From Anaspis maculata (taxonomy: Eukaryota > Arthropoda > Insecta > Coleoptera > Scraptiidae), in NCBI GenBank assembly GCA_949128115.1, contig OX421963.1, positions 54,431,306 through 54,495,305 on the forward strand: DNA of 64,000 bases. Direction: 5' to 3'. A program made the translations under genes and the position numbers. This document shows, piece after piece, positions 1 to 10,878 of this stretch (the stretch's first letter is position 1; each line of letters starts with the position of its first letter). The notes under the pieces were generated by a model that was given only the letters and a program-made list of their open reading frames with translations, was not told the origin of the DNA and made no database searches.

Positions 1-11
1 AAAAATTGCAG

Positions 12-3000
12 GGGACAAGCCAATATTTTCAGTGGATATCCACCCCAAAGGTGGTCGCTTCGCCACCGGAGGTCAAGGCGGATCTGGGGGTCGCATAGTT
101 ATCTGGAACATCTCCCCAGTTCTTTCAGAAGATGATGAAGATGATCCCAACATTCCGAAAATGCTGTGCCAAATGGACAACCATTTGGGTATTAGTACTA
201 CTAGTAGTCGATAACTTACCGGTCATTCCTTTGACTAGGTGGAGTCAAGGCATAATAAGAACTTACCTAGTCGAGTAACTGGATACAAATTTATATTTAA
301 ATTAAGAAGAGTATCCCTCCTAGAATAAGTCACTGATGCAGGCTTGAATCTAGCTATTTATTAAAAATTAATGATGCAGATATAGTAAACTACATAAATA
401 CCATTTTCAGCTTGTGTCAACGTGGTTAGGTGGAGCAGCGAAGGCCATCTTTTAGCCTCAGGTGGCGATGACAAACTCGTCATGATTTGGAGGCTTACCA
501 GTGAAGGAAGCTCATCAATATTTGGAAGTGGAAAAGTTAATGTTGAAACGTGGAAATGCATCCATACATTGAACTCCCATAATGGAGATGTACTAGATTT
601 AGCTTGGGCGCCTCATGATGGATGGCTAGCTTCGGGCAGTGTGGATAATACAGTAATAATTTGGAATGCCAACAAATTCCCAGAAAAAGTGGCTGTTTTA
701 AAAGGCCACACTGGCATGGTAAAGGTATAAATGCATTATGTTTTCTAGATATAAAAAAATAATTTTTACTACTACCTGTGAAGTACATCATTATTAACCT
801 GTTCCTGAATTAGGATGGTGATTTTCTAGTAATAAAAAATACTATTTGAACCACGGTCGTGAAAATTACCATAGCTTCAGCGCCTTATATCCCTTAGCTG
901 CGCTTCGGGACCTAAACTGGCGCCTCAGCTATAATAATACTCTCTCAACCTTGGTATATAACATACTATTAGTCCTCATTTTTTTTTAAGGGTGTTACAT
1001 GGGATCCAATCGGAAAGTATATTGCCAGTCAGTCGGATGATAAGTCTTTGAAGATTTGGAGGACATCAGATTGGGCACAACAGGAAACTGTCAAGGAGCC
1101 ATTTATAGATTGTTCTGCAACCACGCATGTGCTTAGGTTGTCTTGGTCACCTGACGGGCAGTATTTGGTTTCAGCACATGCCATGAACGGCGGAGGGCCG
1201 ACGGCCCAGATTATTGAGAGGGAAGGATGGCGACAGGATAAGGATTTCGTGGGGCACAGAAAGGCGGTCACCTGTGTTGTAAGTCTTCCAGATCTTTTTA
1301 GCAATGGAAATAGTATCAGCAATTTTATGTTTGTCTATCCATCAATACACTATCAAGAGCTTACCATCACTCACCTGAGCCTGAGCATAAACCCTGTGAA
1401 AACTGTGGTATGCCATATAAATTTTAGTATCGGGATAATTCCTATCTATAACAATATACCTCGCCCTGTTTAATATGAGTCTCAAACCTCTCAATAACTC
1501 TGTTAGCAAATTATTGTAAAGGATGTTGAAGTTGATGGTAAAAATTGTAAATAAAAGACAAATATGATAATACCATTTTTAAACTTTTGGGTAATTGAAT
1601 CACGTAGTCGTAATACGTACCTAATTAGGCAGAGATCATCGATATGTTCTTTCCATTGGCTGAAAAGAATCACGTGACTCCACCTGTGCCGCGGCACGGG
1701 TTGCAAGTCAAACTTGAAATTTAGCCTTTAGTCACCAACGGGTTTCTGAAAAATTTACCTTTGGACTAGTTCAACTAGGTGTCTGTTGCAATATGTTTAA
1801 AAATATTTTGGATACAGTAAAATACTTAGCCAGGGTACGGTACAGATAACGGCCACACGCAAATCCAAATAAAACAAGTGAGTATGCCTTCACGTGCGTG
1901 AGTCTCAGTAGCGCATTTTCTCAAAGAGGCATATTGTGAACGTAAAGAAATTTGGTTGAAGGAGAAACACCATTCCTTGCCCACTTTCTTCATTCGAAAC
2001 TCATTGTGATTTTGTTATCAGAATGGGGTACTTGGCAATGAAATAGATTTGATTTAAAATTCTTTCACTCATCAATATTTTTTTGTTTGAGGGCGGGAGC
2101 TGGGAGCGGCGACTAATCAACAGTAGTCTATTCTTACCCATTTTTAGTCGGCTATCCATATAGTGGAACAATTAGATCGCTATGTCTTCAGGGTTATATT
2201 TTACATTTATCTCTTACTTTGGGGGCGGCGTGTGGGAGCGGCAGAGTTTGGCAAAGAAATTCTTCCACAGTTTGAGTTGGGAGTTTCTGAATGTTTGAGG
2301 TAACATTAAAATGTAAATCAGTGGAAATTATTGAAAGTTGCACTTTTTTTCTTTTGGGGGTGGAAGTTGAAGGCGCGCCATATCAAAAGTAGCCTATTCT
2401 TTCCCATTTTTAGTTAGCTTTCCATATAGCGAAAGAATTAGAGCGTTATTTCTTCGGGTTTATGTTTTTCATTCATCTCTCACTTTGATGGCAGCGTATG
2501 GGGGCGGCAGCATTCGGCAAAGTAACTGTTGCACAGTTTAGGTTTGGAGTTTTTAAATGTAAGGGAAATATGACAATCAGTGAAAATTGTGAAAGTTGCA
2601 TTTTTTTGTTTGGAGGCGGCAGCTGGAGGCGGCAGCTAATTAAAAGTGGCCAATTTTTTTCCAATTTCAGTCAGCTATCAATATAGTGAAAAAATTAGAT
2701 CGCCATGTCTTCAGGTTCATGTTTTACATTTATCTCTCACTTTGGGGGCGGCGTGTGGGAGCAGCAGAGTTTGGCAAAGAAATTTTTGCACAGTTTGAGT
2801 CAAGAGTTTCCAAATGTTTGAGGTAACATTATCAGCTAAATCAGTGAAAATTGTTGAAAGTTGCATTTTTTTTCTTTTGGGGGCGGAAGCTGGAGGCGGC
2901 GCCATATCAAAAGTAGCCTTTCCTTTTCCATTTTTAGTCAGCTATCCATATAGCGAAAAACTTCGATCGCTATGTCTTCGGGTTCATGTTTTGCATTTAT

Positions 3001-6000
3001 CTCTTACTTTGGGGGGCGGCGTGTGGGAGCGGCAGCGTTCGGCTGAGCAAATGTTGCACAATTTGGGTTGGCAGTTCCTAAATGTTCAAGGGAACATCTC
3101 AATCAGTAACATTTGTGAAAGTTGCACTTTTTATCGTTTGGGGGCGGAATCTGGGGGCGGCGACTAACCAAGGTAGCCTATTTTCTCCCATTTTTAGTCA
3201 GCTATTTATATACCGAAAGAATCAGATCGCTATGTCTTCGGGTTTATGTTTTTCATTTTAAAGTGATTGGGGGTGGTTTTTAGCAGTTTTTTCATGTCGG
3301 CGGCGCATATTGGAGACGGAGTGTTCCTTGGCTTACGTTTATAAGTGGCAACTATGTATTATCCAAAAAATGAGAACACTAGGGCATCAGGTCTGGTAGA
3401 AAGTGCAATATTATGTTATTTCAAGTTCATCGGGGGCGGCTTTCTCTATGTTGGCGGCGCAATATGGACATCCAATATAGCCTAGCCCTCCTTTGGGAGT
3501 GGCAGCTATGTAACAGCGAAAAAATTAGAAAGCTAGGTCGTCTAGTTTGGGAGGAGTTCGAGGAACGGACGGACGGACGGACGGACGGACAAAGCGGTTG
3601 CAATAGCGATTTTCATCGAGATGGAAAATGCGCTAAAAATTGGCAAACCACTCAGAACGTTGTGTATAGTGATATTCTAAAATAAATTTACGGATTATTC
3701 AGGAATTTTTTGTGAAAAACAGTAAAGAAGGAACAACGCGTTAGTTAAAGTTCCCATCAAGATCGTTGTTAAATTGTTAGTTGCCTACATCACTCACCTC
3801 GGGTTCCACCAAAATTTTAAGAGCAGATTAAATCTATCACGCTGATAGTTGCTATGCACCAGCTAATAGGATGGCCAGTTGTTTAGTTACTATCAGAGTG
3901 ATAAACAGGGATCACGCGTGATAAAGTTATCGCGTTGATAAAAGTTTGGTGAAACCCGAGGTAATAGTTGCTATGCACCAGCCAATAGGATGGCCAGTTG
4001 TTTAGTTACTATCAGAGTGATGAAGTTATCGCGTTGATAAAAGTTTGGTGGAACCCGAGGTCATAGAGTCACTGTAGCGCGTACCTATCTCCTTGGTACC
4101 TATACTCTTATTTTCCACAGAAGTGATGTAGGCAACCAACAATACAACAACGATCTTGATAGATACTTTAACTGGTGTTCTTTCAACGCGTTGTTCCTTC
4201 TTTATTTTTTTTTGCAAAAATTCCTGGATAATCCGCAAATTTTATTTTAGAATATCATTATACACAACGTTCTGAGTAGTTTGCCAATTTTTTTGTTTGG
4301 ATTTGCGTGTGGCCGTTATACGTACCATACATGGACCTGTACTTTGGATTTACGTGTGACCGTTATCCGTACCATACATGGACCTGTACTGAGACTAGAC
4401 TTATAATGCCGTATATTGCCATGACTCCAGTGGGAGGCCGACATGTTCGTTATCACTAGGGACTTTCATTTTGCACAATGATTACTGACCGTCCTGAAAT
4501 AATGGCTTTTCTCCGATGGCGGCATGATATGAGTGAAAAGTTTAGGTTAGGTTGTCAAAATGAAATTTTTGCTATAGGTCGCGGGAACAAAAATGGCGTT
4601 CTAAAGATGGGTATTATAATGTTATTTTCACTAGTACAACCTACTTGTTAATATAATTTTCTTTTATTCAATTCAATTCAATTCTTTATTGTTTGTATTG
4701 GGTACAGTGCCCAAATAACAATCCACGTTTCCCGAAAGGTTTCTGCGCATACCTGTGAAAGTAGGACGTTGCCATATCTATATCACGACAACAAGTTGAC
4801 AACACTGTAATACGGTGTGCGTGTGTAACGTCACGCAAATTTCAGCTGACAGCGCTTGACGTCGATTTGACGTTTCGACAGATCTAGCCAAATAACGCTC
4901 TTGTTTCGTCGATCGCCTTGCAGCTCGTTGTGTTTTGTATCACCTGAATCTTTTTTGCGTCTTTCTGCCATACGGCACGTCGTAACATTTCATTCTGAAC
5001 AATATTTAACGTTGAATGGTTAGGAGGTTATGTTTGTTGTTTGTTTACATTTCGATTATTGATTGACAGTTGCCATTGACAGTGACACTTCGTGCGTCAA
5101 AATTGAAATTACCGCGCTCTGCAGGTATGCGTTCTCATGTATGCGCTGAAGTGATGTACGTGATGGTAAACGTGGATTGAGTGGGAGACATAATATAATA
5201 TAAATTCTATGCAAATGATGAAAAAATAATAATTCGTAAGCAAAATGATAGTATGTAATATAAACAGAAAACTTTCAAACAACCTACATATATTTTGAAA
5301 AATTTTACATGCTTATTCTAGGCGACAAAAGAGGAAGAGAGAAAAAAGAATAAAACAAAGCTGAGAATAGGTAAATAGGTAAATACAGATAATCATGTGT
5401 GTCGATCGGAGAAATTTTCTTTTATTGTAAAATTTATTGAACAATTGTTGCTTTATTAAAAAAGTTATTGTGCTAAACTCAAGATTTGACTGAGTAATGT
5501 CAAAAACAAGCGAATCTCTACAATCTACTATTATATATTATATCTCTACTACAGCGGTACCTTGGCACCCCATCATGCGCAAGCAAGAAGCTGGCAAGAG
5601 ATGCTTTCGTTGTGCCGGCAAGAGCTGCTCAGGGTGGATCACCAGACAAAGAAAGATCGATCTAGGCCGTGATGAGCGTATGTATCTAGTTTCTCTATCT
5701 AGTGATCTACTTGGAGCAGCTCCTGGCGCAAAACGAAGGCGGCTAAGAACCGCGGAAATGCGCAATGCGCTGTTGCCAGGTCAGGCATATTTGCAACGTT
5801 GCCATAGCGGGTGCCAAGTGACGTTATGTTCCCGTGACTTATTGCCAAATGCAGAAAACCGCACCTCGATCAATCAACTTTGGAATGTGCACGTACAAGG
5901 CTTGTAAATAGAGATTTTGATGGGATTCCATCAAATGTTTGTCCACCTTGTTTCCCTTTGAATTACCCCACATTTTTTTAGAAGTCCAATAGCCCTAAAA

Positions 6001-9000
6001 TACTAGAAAAGTTTCTTAAGGGGTTTCTGATGCGACTAAAAAAGTTGTTAACGGGAATCGGTTTTATTTTATTTTTTTCGTCGAGTAGAAACTGCTCCAA
6101 AAATAAAATGTACGGGCATTGCTATCAAATTTTGAAAATTTCCAGAATATTTTGATTTTTTTTCATTTTGATTTGTGAAAACTCAAAAATCAGATAGCAT
6201 CGACAATGCATCGTTCCTCAAGAAAGTCGCAGCCAAATTTGAACTTCTCATTTTCAAAAAAAAAAGATACCAAAAATGATTTCTACTAAAGTTCCGTTCA
6301 TAATGTTACGTTCCGGTAACTTATAATAATATATAATAATAATTAATATTTTAATATAATTAATATGTACTCTGCTTCAAACTGATGTATAATCATGTAA
6401 TGTGGTGTAATAAATCTTATCTTATGCCGCATTCCGTAGGATGTAGGAGGTAAACTTGACAGTACGGACCACGGTCTATAAATATAAAATATACACAGAC
6501 TTGAAGGTTTTCAGGGTGGTAGTACTGGTAACTGGTAGTATAATGGTAGGACTAGTAGCTAGTAGCATTAGTTGGTACTTGTCCCTTGATTTTGGATGTA
6601 AAACTTGAATCTTGGTCAAGTTTGACAGAACGACAATAACGGCATAAGTTAACATCCTATTGTGAACCAAAACATTGATTTTCAACTGTTGAAGTTTTAT
6701 GGTTACGGAATAAGTTGAAGTTAACAGCCATTATGAACGCTGCTTAATTCACTTTTTCATGTCTACGAGAAATCATTTTTGGTAGGTACCTTTTTTTGAA
6801 AATAAAAAGTTCAAATCTGGCATGCGACTTCCTTGAGGAAAGATGCATTGTCGATGCTATCTAGTTTTTGAATTTTCAGAAATCGAAATTTTCCAAAATT
6901 TTTTGAAAATTTTGAAAATTTGATACTATTGCCTTTACATTTTCTCTTTAGAGGAGTTTCTACTCGACGAAAAAAATTAAATGAAACCGATTCCCGTCAA
7001 CCACCTTTCTAGTCGCATCAGAAACCCCAAGGACGGAGTCATATTAATTGGTGAAATAAGCGTTGCGAAATCAATCCGTCTGGGTTTATTCATTGACGGA
7101 TTCTTACCATTTTGGTCTCTTTCGAAAGCTACAAGGATGTACTTTGGTTTGAGCCCATTAGCATTTCCGAAATCCAAAAAAATTAAATTAAATTTTTGAC
7201 ATTTGAAAAAATTATTTTTGGATTTTGGAAATGCCAATGGGCTCAAACCAAAGTACATCCTTGTAGCTTTCGAAAGAGACCAAAATGGTAAGAATCCGTC
7301 AAGGAATAAACCCACACGGATTGATTTCGCAACGCTTATTTTACCAATTCAACACCGTCCTTAGGATTGCTGGGACATTTTTTGACTAACAAACAAATTA
7401 CCAACTGTTTTATAATTTTGAGAGACGTAGACAATTGAATACAGAGCCGTTTTTTGAGAAAAAGTTGTCAACAAAAAAGGGGAGCCCACTCAGCGGTCCA
7501 CAGCGAAATCAGTCCACAGCTCAAACATCCCACCGGAAAAAAGTCCACGACTCATTTATCCCCGAGTTCTCCCACCGCGAAGTCATCCGCTGCTAGAACG
7601 ATCCACCGGAAAAAAGTCCACCACGCAATTATCCCCGAGTCTTCACATCGATAAATCATCCCACGACTCAAATGTCCCCCCGGAAAAGTCCACCGTTCAT
7701 TTAGCCACTGTCATATGCCGCCTACACCCATAGACTATGGGCGGGTCCGGACAGTGGATGAATGCGTGGTGGACCTTTTTCCGGTGGATCGTTTTAGCAG
7801 TGGATGTCTTCGCGGTGGTATAGAACTCGGGGATAAATGAGTCGTGGACTTTTTTCTCTCCGGTGGGACGTTTTAGCTGTAGGCTGATTTCGCCGTGGAC
7901 TGCTGAATATGGACCCCAAAAAAGAAAAAAAGTTTTTTTTAATCTAATTGAAAAAACGCTCGTTATCACATGTTTTAATACACTCAGTACACCGTATAAA
8001 AAAATTGAGGTTTTATCTTCATTTTTGAGGGAGAAATCCTCAAAATAATTTTGGCCTGCTGAGAATGGGTACATACAGCCTTAAGATAATTCAACTTCTT
8101 TTTGTAAAGGTGCGTTCAGTCAGCTTATTTAGCCGCAAGTTTTAATTTTAGTCGTAAGCGCTGCATCGCTTATTGGCTGTTCTGAGGAGGCTGGCTCATA
8201 AGAGCCAATGGGCGTCGCTGCGCTTGCGACTAAAATTAAAACTTGCGGCTAAATAAGCTGACTGAACGCACCTTTAGGTCCCGGATTTGCCATAAATGTT
8301 TGATTTTTGTATTGTGCAGAGATTCAACTCTAACATCTTGAAGAAAATGTCCGATGGCAGCCCCAAAAGCCAGCAGTACTGCTGCTGTGCCATCGGCTCC
8401 AGAGATCGCTCCATCAGCGTATGGTTGACATCACTCAAACGCCCCCTGGTCGTCATCAAAGACGTTTTTGAGGATAGCGTTTTGGACATGACTTGGAGCA
8501 GCAACGGCCTGTACTTGTTTGCTTGTTCTTGGGACGGCACTGTGGCTTGCGTTTTGTTCAACCAAGATGAAATTGGCATACCTCTGTCAACTAAAGAAAA
8601 AGTACTTTCTCATTTGACTCAAGTTAGACATTTGACTTACCGCGTAACATTTTCAGAATGATCTCTACGAGCGGGTGTATCACAAGTCGCTACAAAAAAA
8701 TTGGAACTTGAACTTCACTGGCAGCCAAATTGTGGAAAATCCCGAATTGCTGACCGCCATCGAGAAAATGAACGAGAACAGCAACAGAAGTAACACCAGC
8801 GTAACAGAATTGCCGAAACCGACTGTCAGAGACATTTCATTTGAATCTCCGACCAGAGTCAGCACGGTCCTAGTTCCGGCCAATAAGCAAGTGGAAACTA
8901 GACTTCCGTCCGGCAAACGGAGAATAACTCCTATGTTGTTGACAACTGCTCCCACAGCTCCAACTGATACCACCATGCAAGCTGTCAAAGCGAATCTGGA

Positions 9001-10681
9001 AGTGCCCAAAGATAGCAATACTTCATTCAGCACTTCGTCGCCAACGAAAAGTAGGATTGTGGTTGAAACTGTCACTGAAAGAACCAAAACCTTGCCTGCA
9101 GCATCCAGTTTGTACGTGTTTCTTATCTGGTCTCGTTTTTGTGTAGTTGAGAGCTTTGTTTCAGCCCACCAAGTAGTGATCCTCGGAAATTGCTGGGCCG
9201 TCCACCAGGAACCCAAATCAATCAGTTGACTTGCTGTGAAGTACCTGGGGATCAGCCCATAGTTCAGTTTATAAATGTTTTGGATCCGCTGAAGCTTCCG
9301 CCAGGTTCTACTGTGACTAAAAGAAGTGGAAGCGCTAAAGTTCAAGTCACCAACAACAGCTACAAAAGTTCAAAAGGTTCTTTGGCCTGCATCGAAATGT
9401 TCAAGAATGTCGATGATAAAAATCCAAATTGGGACACGTATTTAGGTAATCATTCATAGGTACATTTCGGTTGAACCAAGTAAGTTTATTGAATGTGTTA
9501 AAAGGATCAACAATACGATGCGTGGCGTCAAACAGGAAATTCATTGTGGTTTGCTGCGAAGATCAGAGCATCAATTGTTTCGAAGTCAAATCTGGAGCCA
9601 GACCTCTGCCTCCGATAATACTTGAAGATGTCGTTTCTTCCCTCAATCTGTCTCAAGCCAGCTATTGCTTGGTGCTGACGAAAACTGGACTGCTCTATAT
9701 GTGGAACTTGGAAACTTGCAAGTCTATCCTGAGTCGAATTTCCGTCAGGGGCCTGCTGAGCAGCAAGGGTACCATCAACAGTTGCGGATTGAGCCCATCG
9801 GATTTGCCGGTCATCACTCTAACGGATGGTCGAGCGTATTCTTACAACTGTGATCTACAAACTTGGTGAGATTTTTCCACTTATTTGCTTGTCGTGATGT
9901 TTTTATTCACGTTCGTAAAATGCAAAACGTTGTGTAGAGTTGCCGGCACACCAGAGGGATCTGTGGGCGGGGCTGAACAGAAAACCAAAATCGTTTCAGA
10001 CGAGTCCGTGTGTTGAAATAGGGGAAGCAACACCGTCAGCTGGAGTGCTGGACCATTACCAGGTCACAGGCGAACGCGAACCTAAAATCCTGTAAATCTG
10101 GGTGCGCCACTGGATCAACTCATTTCGCGGAGTTAGACTCCGCTCACAGGTCCCTCTGGTATTCCGACTGTTCCTTGTATGACACCTTGTATGTACAAAA
10201 TATTTTCTAGAAGGATTTTTTTGCTGTTTCTAGGGTTCAGCTATCGAATCCACTGGATCCTCTCAGCCGATTTTCGGGCAGCCTTACGAGAAAGGTCCCA
10301 TCCAACTTACCTCTGGCCACCCTGCAAAAAGCAATGCCATCTCACGGCGCCAATGACACTTTACCTTCGGGGGCAGTATTAAGCTTTTTGGAGAATCAAC
10401 TCGCCTCCACTTCCGTTTTGAATTCGCCTTCTGAATACAGGCACTGGTTGTTTGCCACTGTCAACCACTTGCTGGATAAAGGTCCCGAGGTTCGATTGAG
10501 ATTGATTTTAGATAACCTGATGGGACCCACCCATCAATCGGTTAAAAGGCCCAAGCTTGACAAGAATGTTGTGGGATTGCCTAAACTTGAATTGTTGAAG
10601 GACATTTTGGAAGTCATCAAAACGAAACTGCCTTGGCAAAGGTTGCACAAAGAATACAGCGAACAGCTGGTTAGTTTGTAA
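12..10681 (+). CDS. Hira: HIRA histone chaperone (first coding exon outside window)
   Basis: HIRA is the WD40 subunit of the nuclear HIR complex, which deposits histone H3.3-H4 independently of replication. I read eight exons: 12-188, 411-724, 991-1278, 8320-8622, 8657-9111, 9165-9445, 9505-9865 and 10234-10681. All internal junctions are GT-AG and all phases join, giving about 874 residues plus a TAA stop. Exons 1-4 encode the seven-bladed propeller (blocks such as KPIFSVDIHP, LASGGDDKLVMIW, LASGSVDNTVIIWN, LRLSWSPDGQYLVSAHAMN). Exon 5 is a low-complexity linker with the ASF1-binding B-domain core GKRRITP. Exons 6-8 encode the C-terminal Hira domain, ending with EYRHWL and RLRLILDNLMGP motifs. 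The frame opens at position 12 with two bases of a split codon just after a CAG acceptor, so the N-terminal exon lies upstream. Human HIRA has about 1017 residues; the shortfall is mostly in the linker. Intron 3 (7.0 kb) is full of repeats. Confidence 0.96.
1900..3646. mobile_element. TAGCGCA-ended element with tandem array and (GGAC)n
   Basis: The left end has a small hairpin (TCACG-TG-CGTGA) followed by AGTAGCGCATTTT. The right end is a (GGAC)n microsatellite near 3566-3590, then GGAAAATGCGCTAAAAA. The terminal motifs are inverted copies. Related ends occur near 29715, 45317 and 60314 (left type) and 33855, 42530, 49840 and 61600 (right type), so this is a repeated family in the window. Confidence 0.5.
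2084..3262. repeat. ~262-bp tandem repeat array (about 4.5 copies)
   Basis: The phrase ACTTTGGGGGCGGCGTGTGG recurs near 2216, 2482, 2739 and 3005, giving a period of about 257-266 bp. Each unit also carries a GGGGGCGGAAGCTGGAGGC-like block and a TTTTTAGTCAGCTATCCATA block. Copies are diverged. Short open frames here are by-products of the repeat. Confidence 0.8.
3636..4293. mobile_element. Foldback element
   Basis: The outer ~150 bp on each side are inverted copies (AAAAATTGGCAAACNACTCAG, then GAACGTTGTGTATA and AAGAAGGAACAACGCGTT). The centre holds two direct copies of a ~54-bp block (3849-3902 and 3967-4020, GCTATGCACCAGC...CAGAGTGAT). There is no coding capacity. Confidence 0.7.
4719..5179. 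mobile_element. Short TIR element (MITE-like)
   Basis: It begins CAATCCACGTTT and ends AAACGTGGATTG, a 12-bp perfect terminal inverted repeat 461 bp apart. The inside holds several TGACAG/TGACGT words. I see no clear target duplication. Confidence 0.55.
5561..5818. mobile_element. Possible MITE with CTTGGCACCC ends
   Basis: A perfect 10-bp terminal inverted repeat, CTTGGCACCC and GGGTGCCAAG, bounds a GC-richer 258-bp block. An open frame (5497-5907) runs across and beyond it but resembles no family I know. Confidence 0.35.
6015..7031. mobile_element. Foldback element, GGGGTTTCTGATGCGAC family, copy 1
   Basis: The left arm starts AAGGGGTTTCTGATGCGACT and the right arm ends AGTCGCATCAGAAACCCC. 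The arms pair for roughly 280 bp through GACGGGAATCGG and TCGTCGAGTAGAAACT. An inner inverted pair (6290-6330 and 6690-6740) suggests a nested insertion. A second copy lies at 43497-44027. Confidence 0.75.
7029..7362. mobile_element. Near-perfect palindrome, 334 bp, copy 1
   Basis: The two halves are almost identical inverted copies of ~160 bp (AAGGACGG near the outside, CTTTCGAAAGCTACAAGGATG and GGGCTCAAACC inside). It abuts the preceding foldback. A copy split by another insertion lies at 15958-16319. Confidence 0.75.
7484..7918. mobile_element. Foldback element
   Basis: Arms of about 200 bp are inverted copies. They share repeated words such as CCACCGGAAAAAAGTCCAC and ACTCATTTATCCCCGAGTTC. 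Both are non-coding. Confidence 0.65.
8107..8274. mobile_element. 168-bp TA-flanked MITE
   Basis: The ends AAGGTGCGTTCAGTCAGCTT and its inverse pair over about 50 bp each. TA dinucleotides at 8105-8106 and 8275-8276 fit a Tc1/mariner-type target duplication. It ends only 45 bp before the acceptor-bounded start of Hira exon 4, so it borders the polypyrimidine and branch region. Confidence 0.8.
8890..8945 (+). other. Hira: HIRA B domain (ASF1-binding motif) in exon 5
   Basis: The reading frame gives ETRLPSGKRRITPML here, with GKRRITP at 8912-8932. In vertebrate HIRA the equivalent RRRITP segment binds the H3-H4 chaperone ASF1. It is the only strongly conserved piece of the variable linker between the propeller and the C-terminal domain, which supports this exon assignment. 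Confidence 0.8.
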
Positions 10682-10702
10682 GTGTAATTATGCTAGTCTC
10701 AA

Positions 10703-10708
10703 AATAAA
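10703..10708 (+). promoter_or_regulatory. Hira poly(A) signal
   Basis: AATAAA begins 22 nt after the Hira stop codon. Cleavage 10-30 nt downstream would end the Hira mRNA inside the antisense 3' end of the UQCC6 reading frame. Confidence 0.65.
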
Positions 10709-10721
10709 TCTGCGTTTTTTA

Positions 10722-10877
10722 CTACTTCATGTGTTTTATTTCTTCATCTTTAATGTATTTGTCTAAGTCATCCAGAGGTTTGTAAAACACGTGGACTGCC
10801 TGAGCGCCTGCCAGCATAGATAGCAGGGCCGTTCCAAGGAAAGTGAAGTACCTAGGCCACGTAGTCCCCGCTGGCAT
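10722..10877 (-). CDS. UQCC6: UQCC6/Brawnin (sloth2), complex III assembly microprotein
   Basis: This 51-residue frame begins MPAGTTWPRYFTFLGTALLS and continues MLAGAQAVHVFYKP. It matches the MPAG..W..YL....A..LSM.AGA..VH..Y.P signature of Brawnin (C12orf73/UQCC6). That protein is a single-pass inner-membrane microprotein needed to assemble respiratory complex III. One hydrophobic helix spans about residues 12-30, and the tail is charged. The start chosen is the conserved MPAG methionine. An upstream ATG in the unspliced DNA lies in another frame of the UQCC5 exon and is not needed. The frame starts one nucleotide after the UQCC5 stop on the same inferred mRNA, so it is the second cistron. 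An AATAAA (10740-10735) lies inside its last codons. Confidence 0.92.
   Translation of the reverse strand: MPAGTTWPRYFTFLGTALLSMLAGAQAVHVFYKPLDDLDKYIKDEEIKHMK
10735..10740 (-). promoter_or_regulatory. Candidate poly(A) signal of the UQCC5-UQCC6 transcript
   Basis: AATAAA on the minus strand spans the Ile-Lys codons near the end of UQCC6. No other canonical signal is visible in the 40 bp between the UQCC6 and Hira stops. If used, the 3' UTR would be only a few nucleotides to about 20 nt long. Confidence 0.45.
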
Positions 10878-10878
10878 T

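Larger units (their letters stand above)
1843..4325. mobile_element. Composite inverted-repeat element
   Basis: The left end (1843-1876) and right end (4291-4325) are inverted copies of each other around the core AACGGCCACACGCAAATCC. Inside lie a ~262-bp tandem array and a complete foldback, so this looks like several nested insertions. A second, direct 45-bp copy of the right end follows at 4342-4386. Confidence 0.55.
1279..8319 (+). other. Hira intron 3, filled with repeats
   Basis: The donor GTAAGT follows the codon for Val in KAVTCV and the acceptor TTGTGCAG precedes RFNSNIL. The intron splits the WD40 propeller. It contains, in order, a ~2.5-kb inverted-repeat composite, several foldbacks and short TIR elements listed separately. 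1279-1834 shows nothing recognisable. 5180-5560 and 7370-7483 are AT-rich with no gene. Confidence 0.85.

Noticed and set aside
5497..5907. 136-residue open frame in Hira intron 3
   Set aside because: Unrecognised, largely within a TIR-bounded block, with no splice or poly(A) support; more likely element-derived.
9471..9504. Extending Hira exon 7 upstream, as the open frame allows
   Set aside because: The acceptor AAAAG at 9503-9504 joins in phase to give LGSTIRCVAS, matching HIRA; the upstream residues do not.
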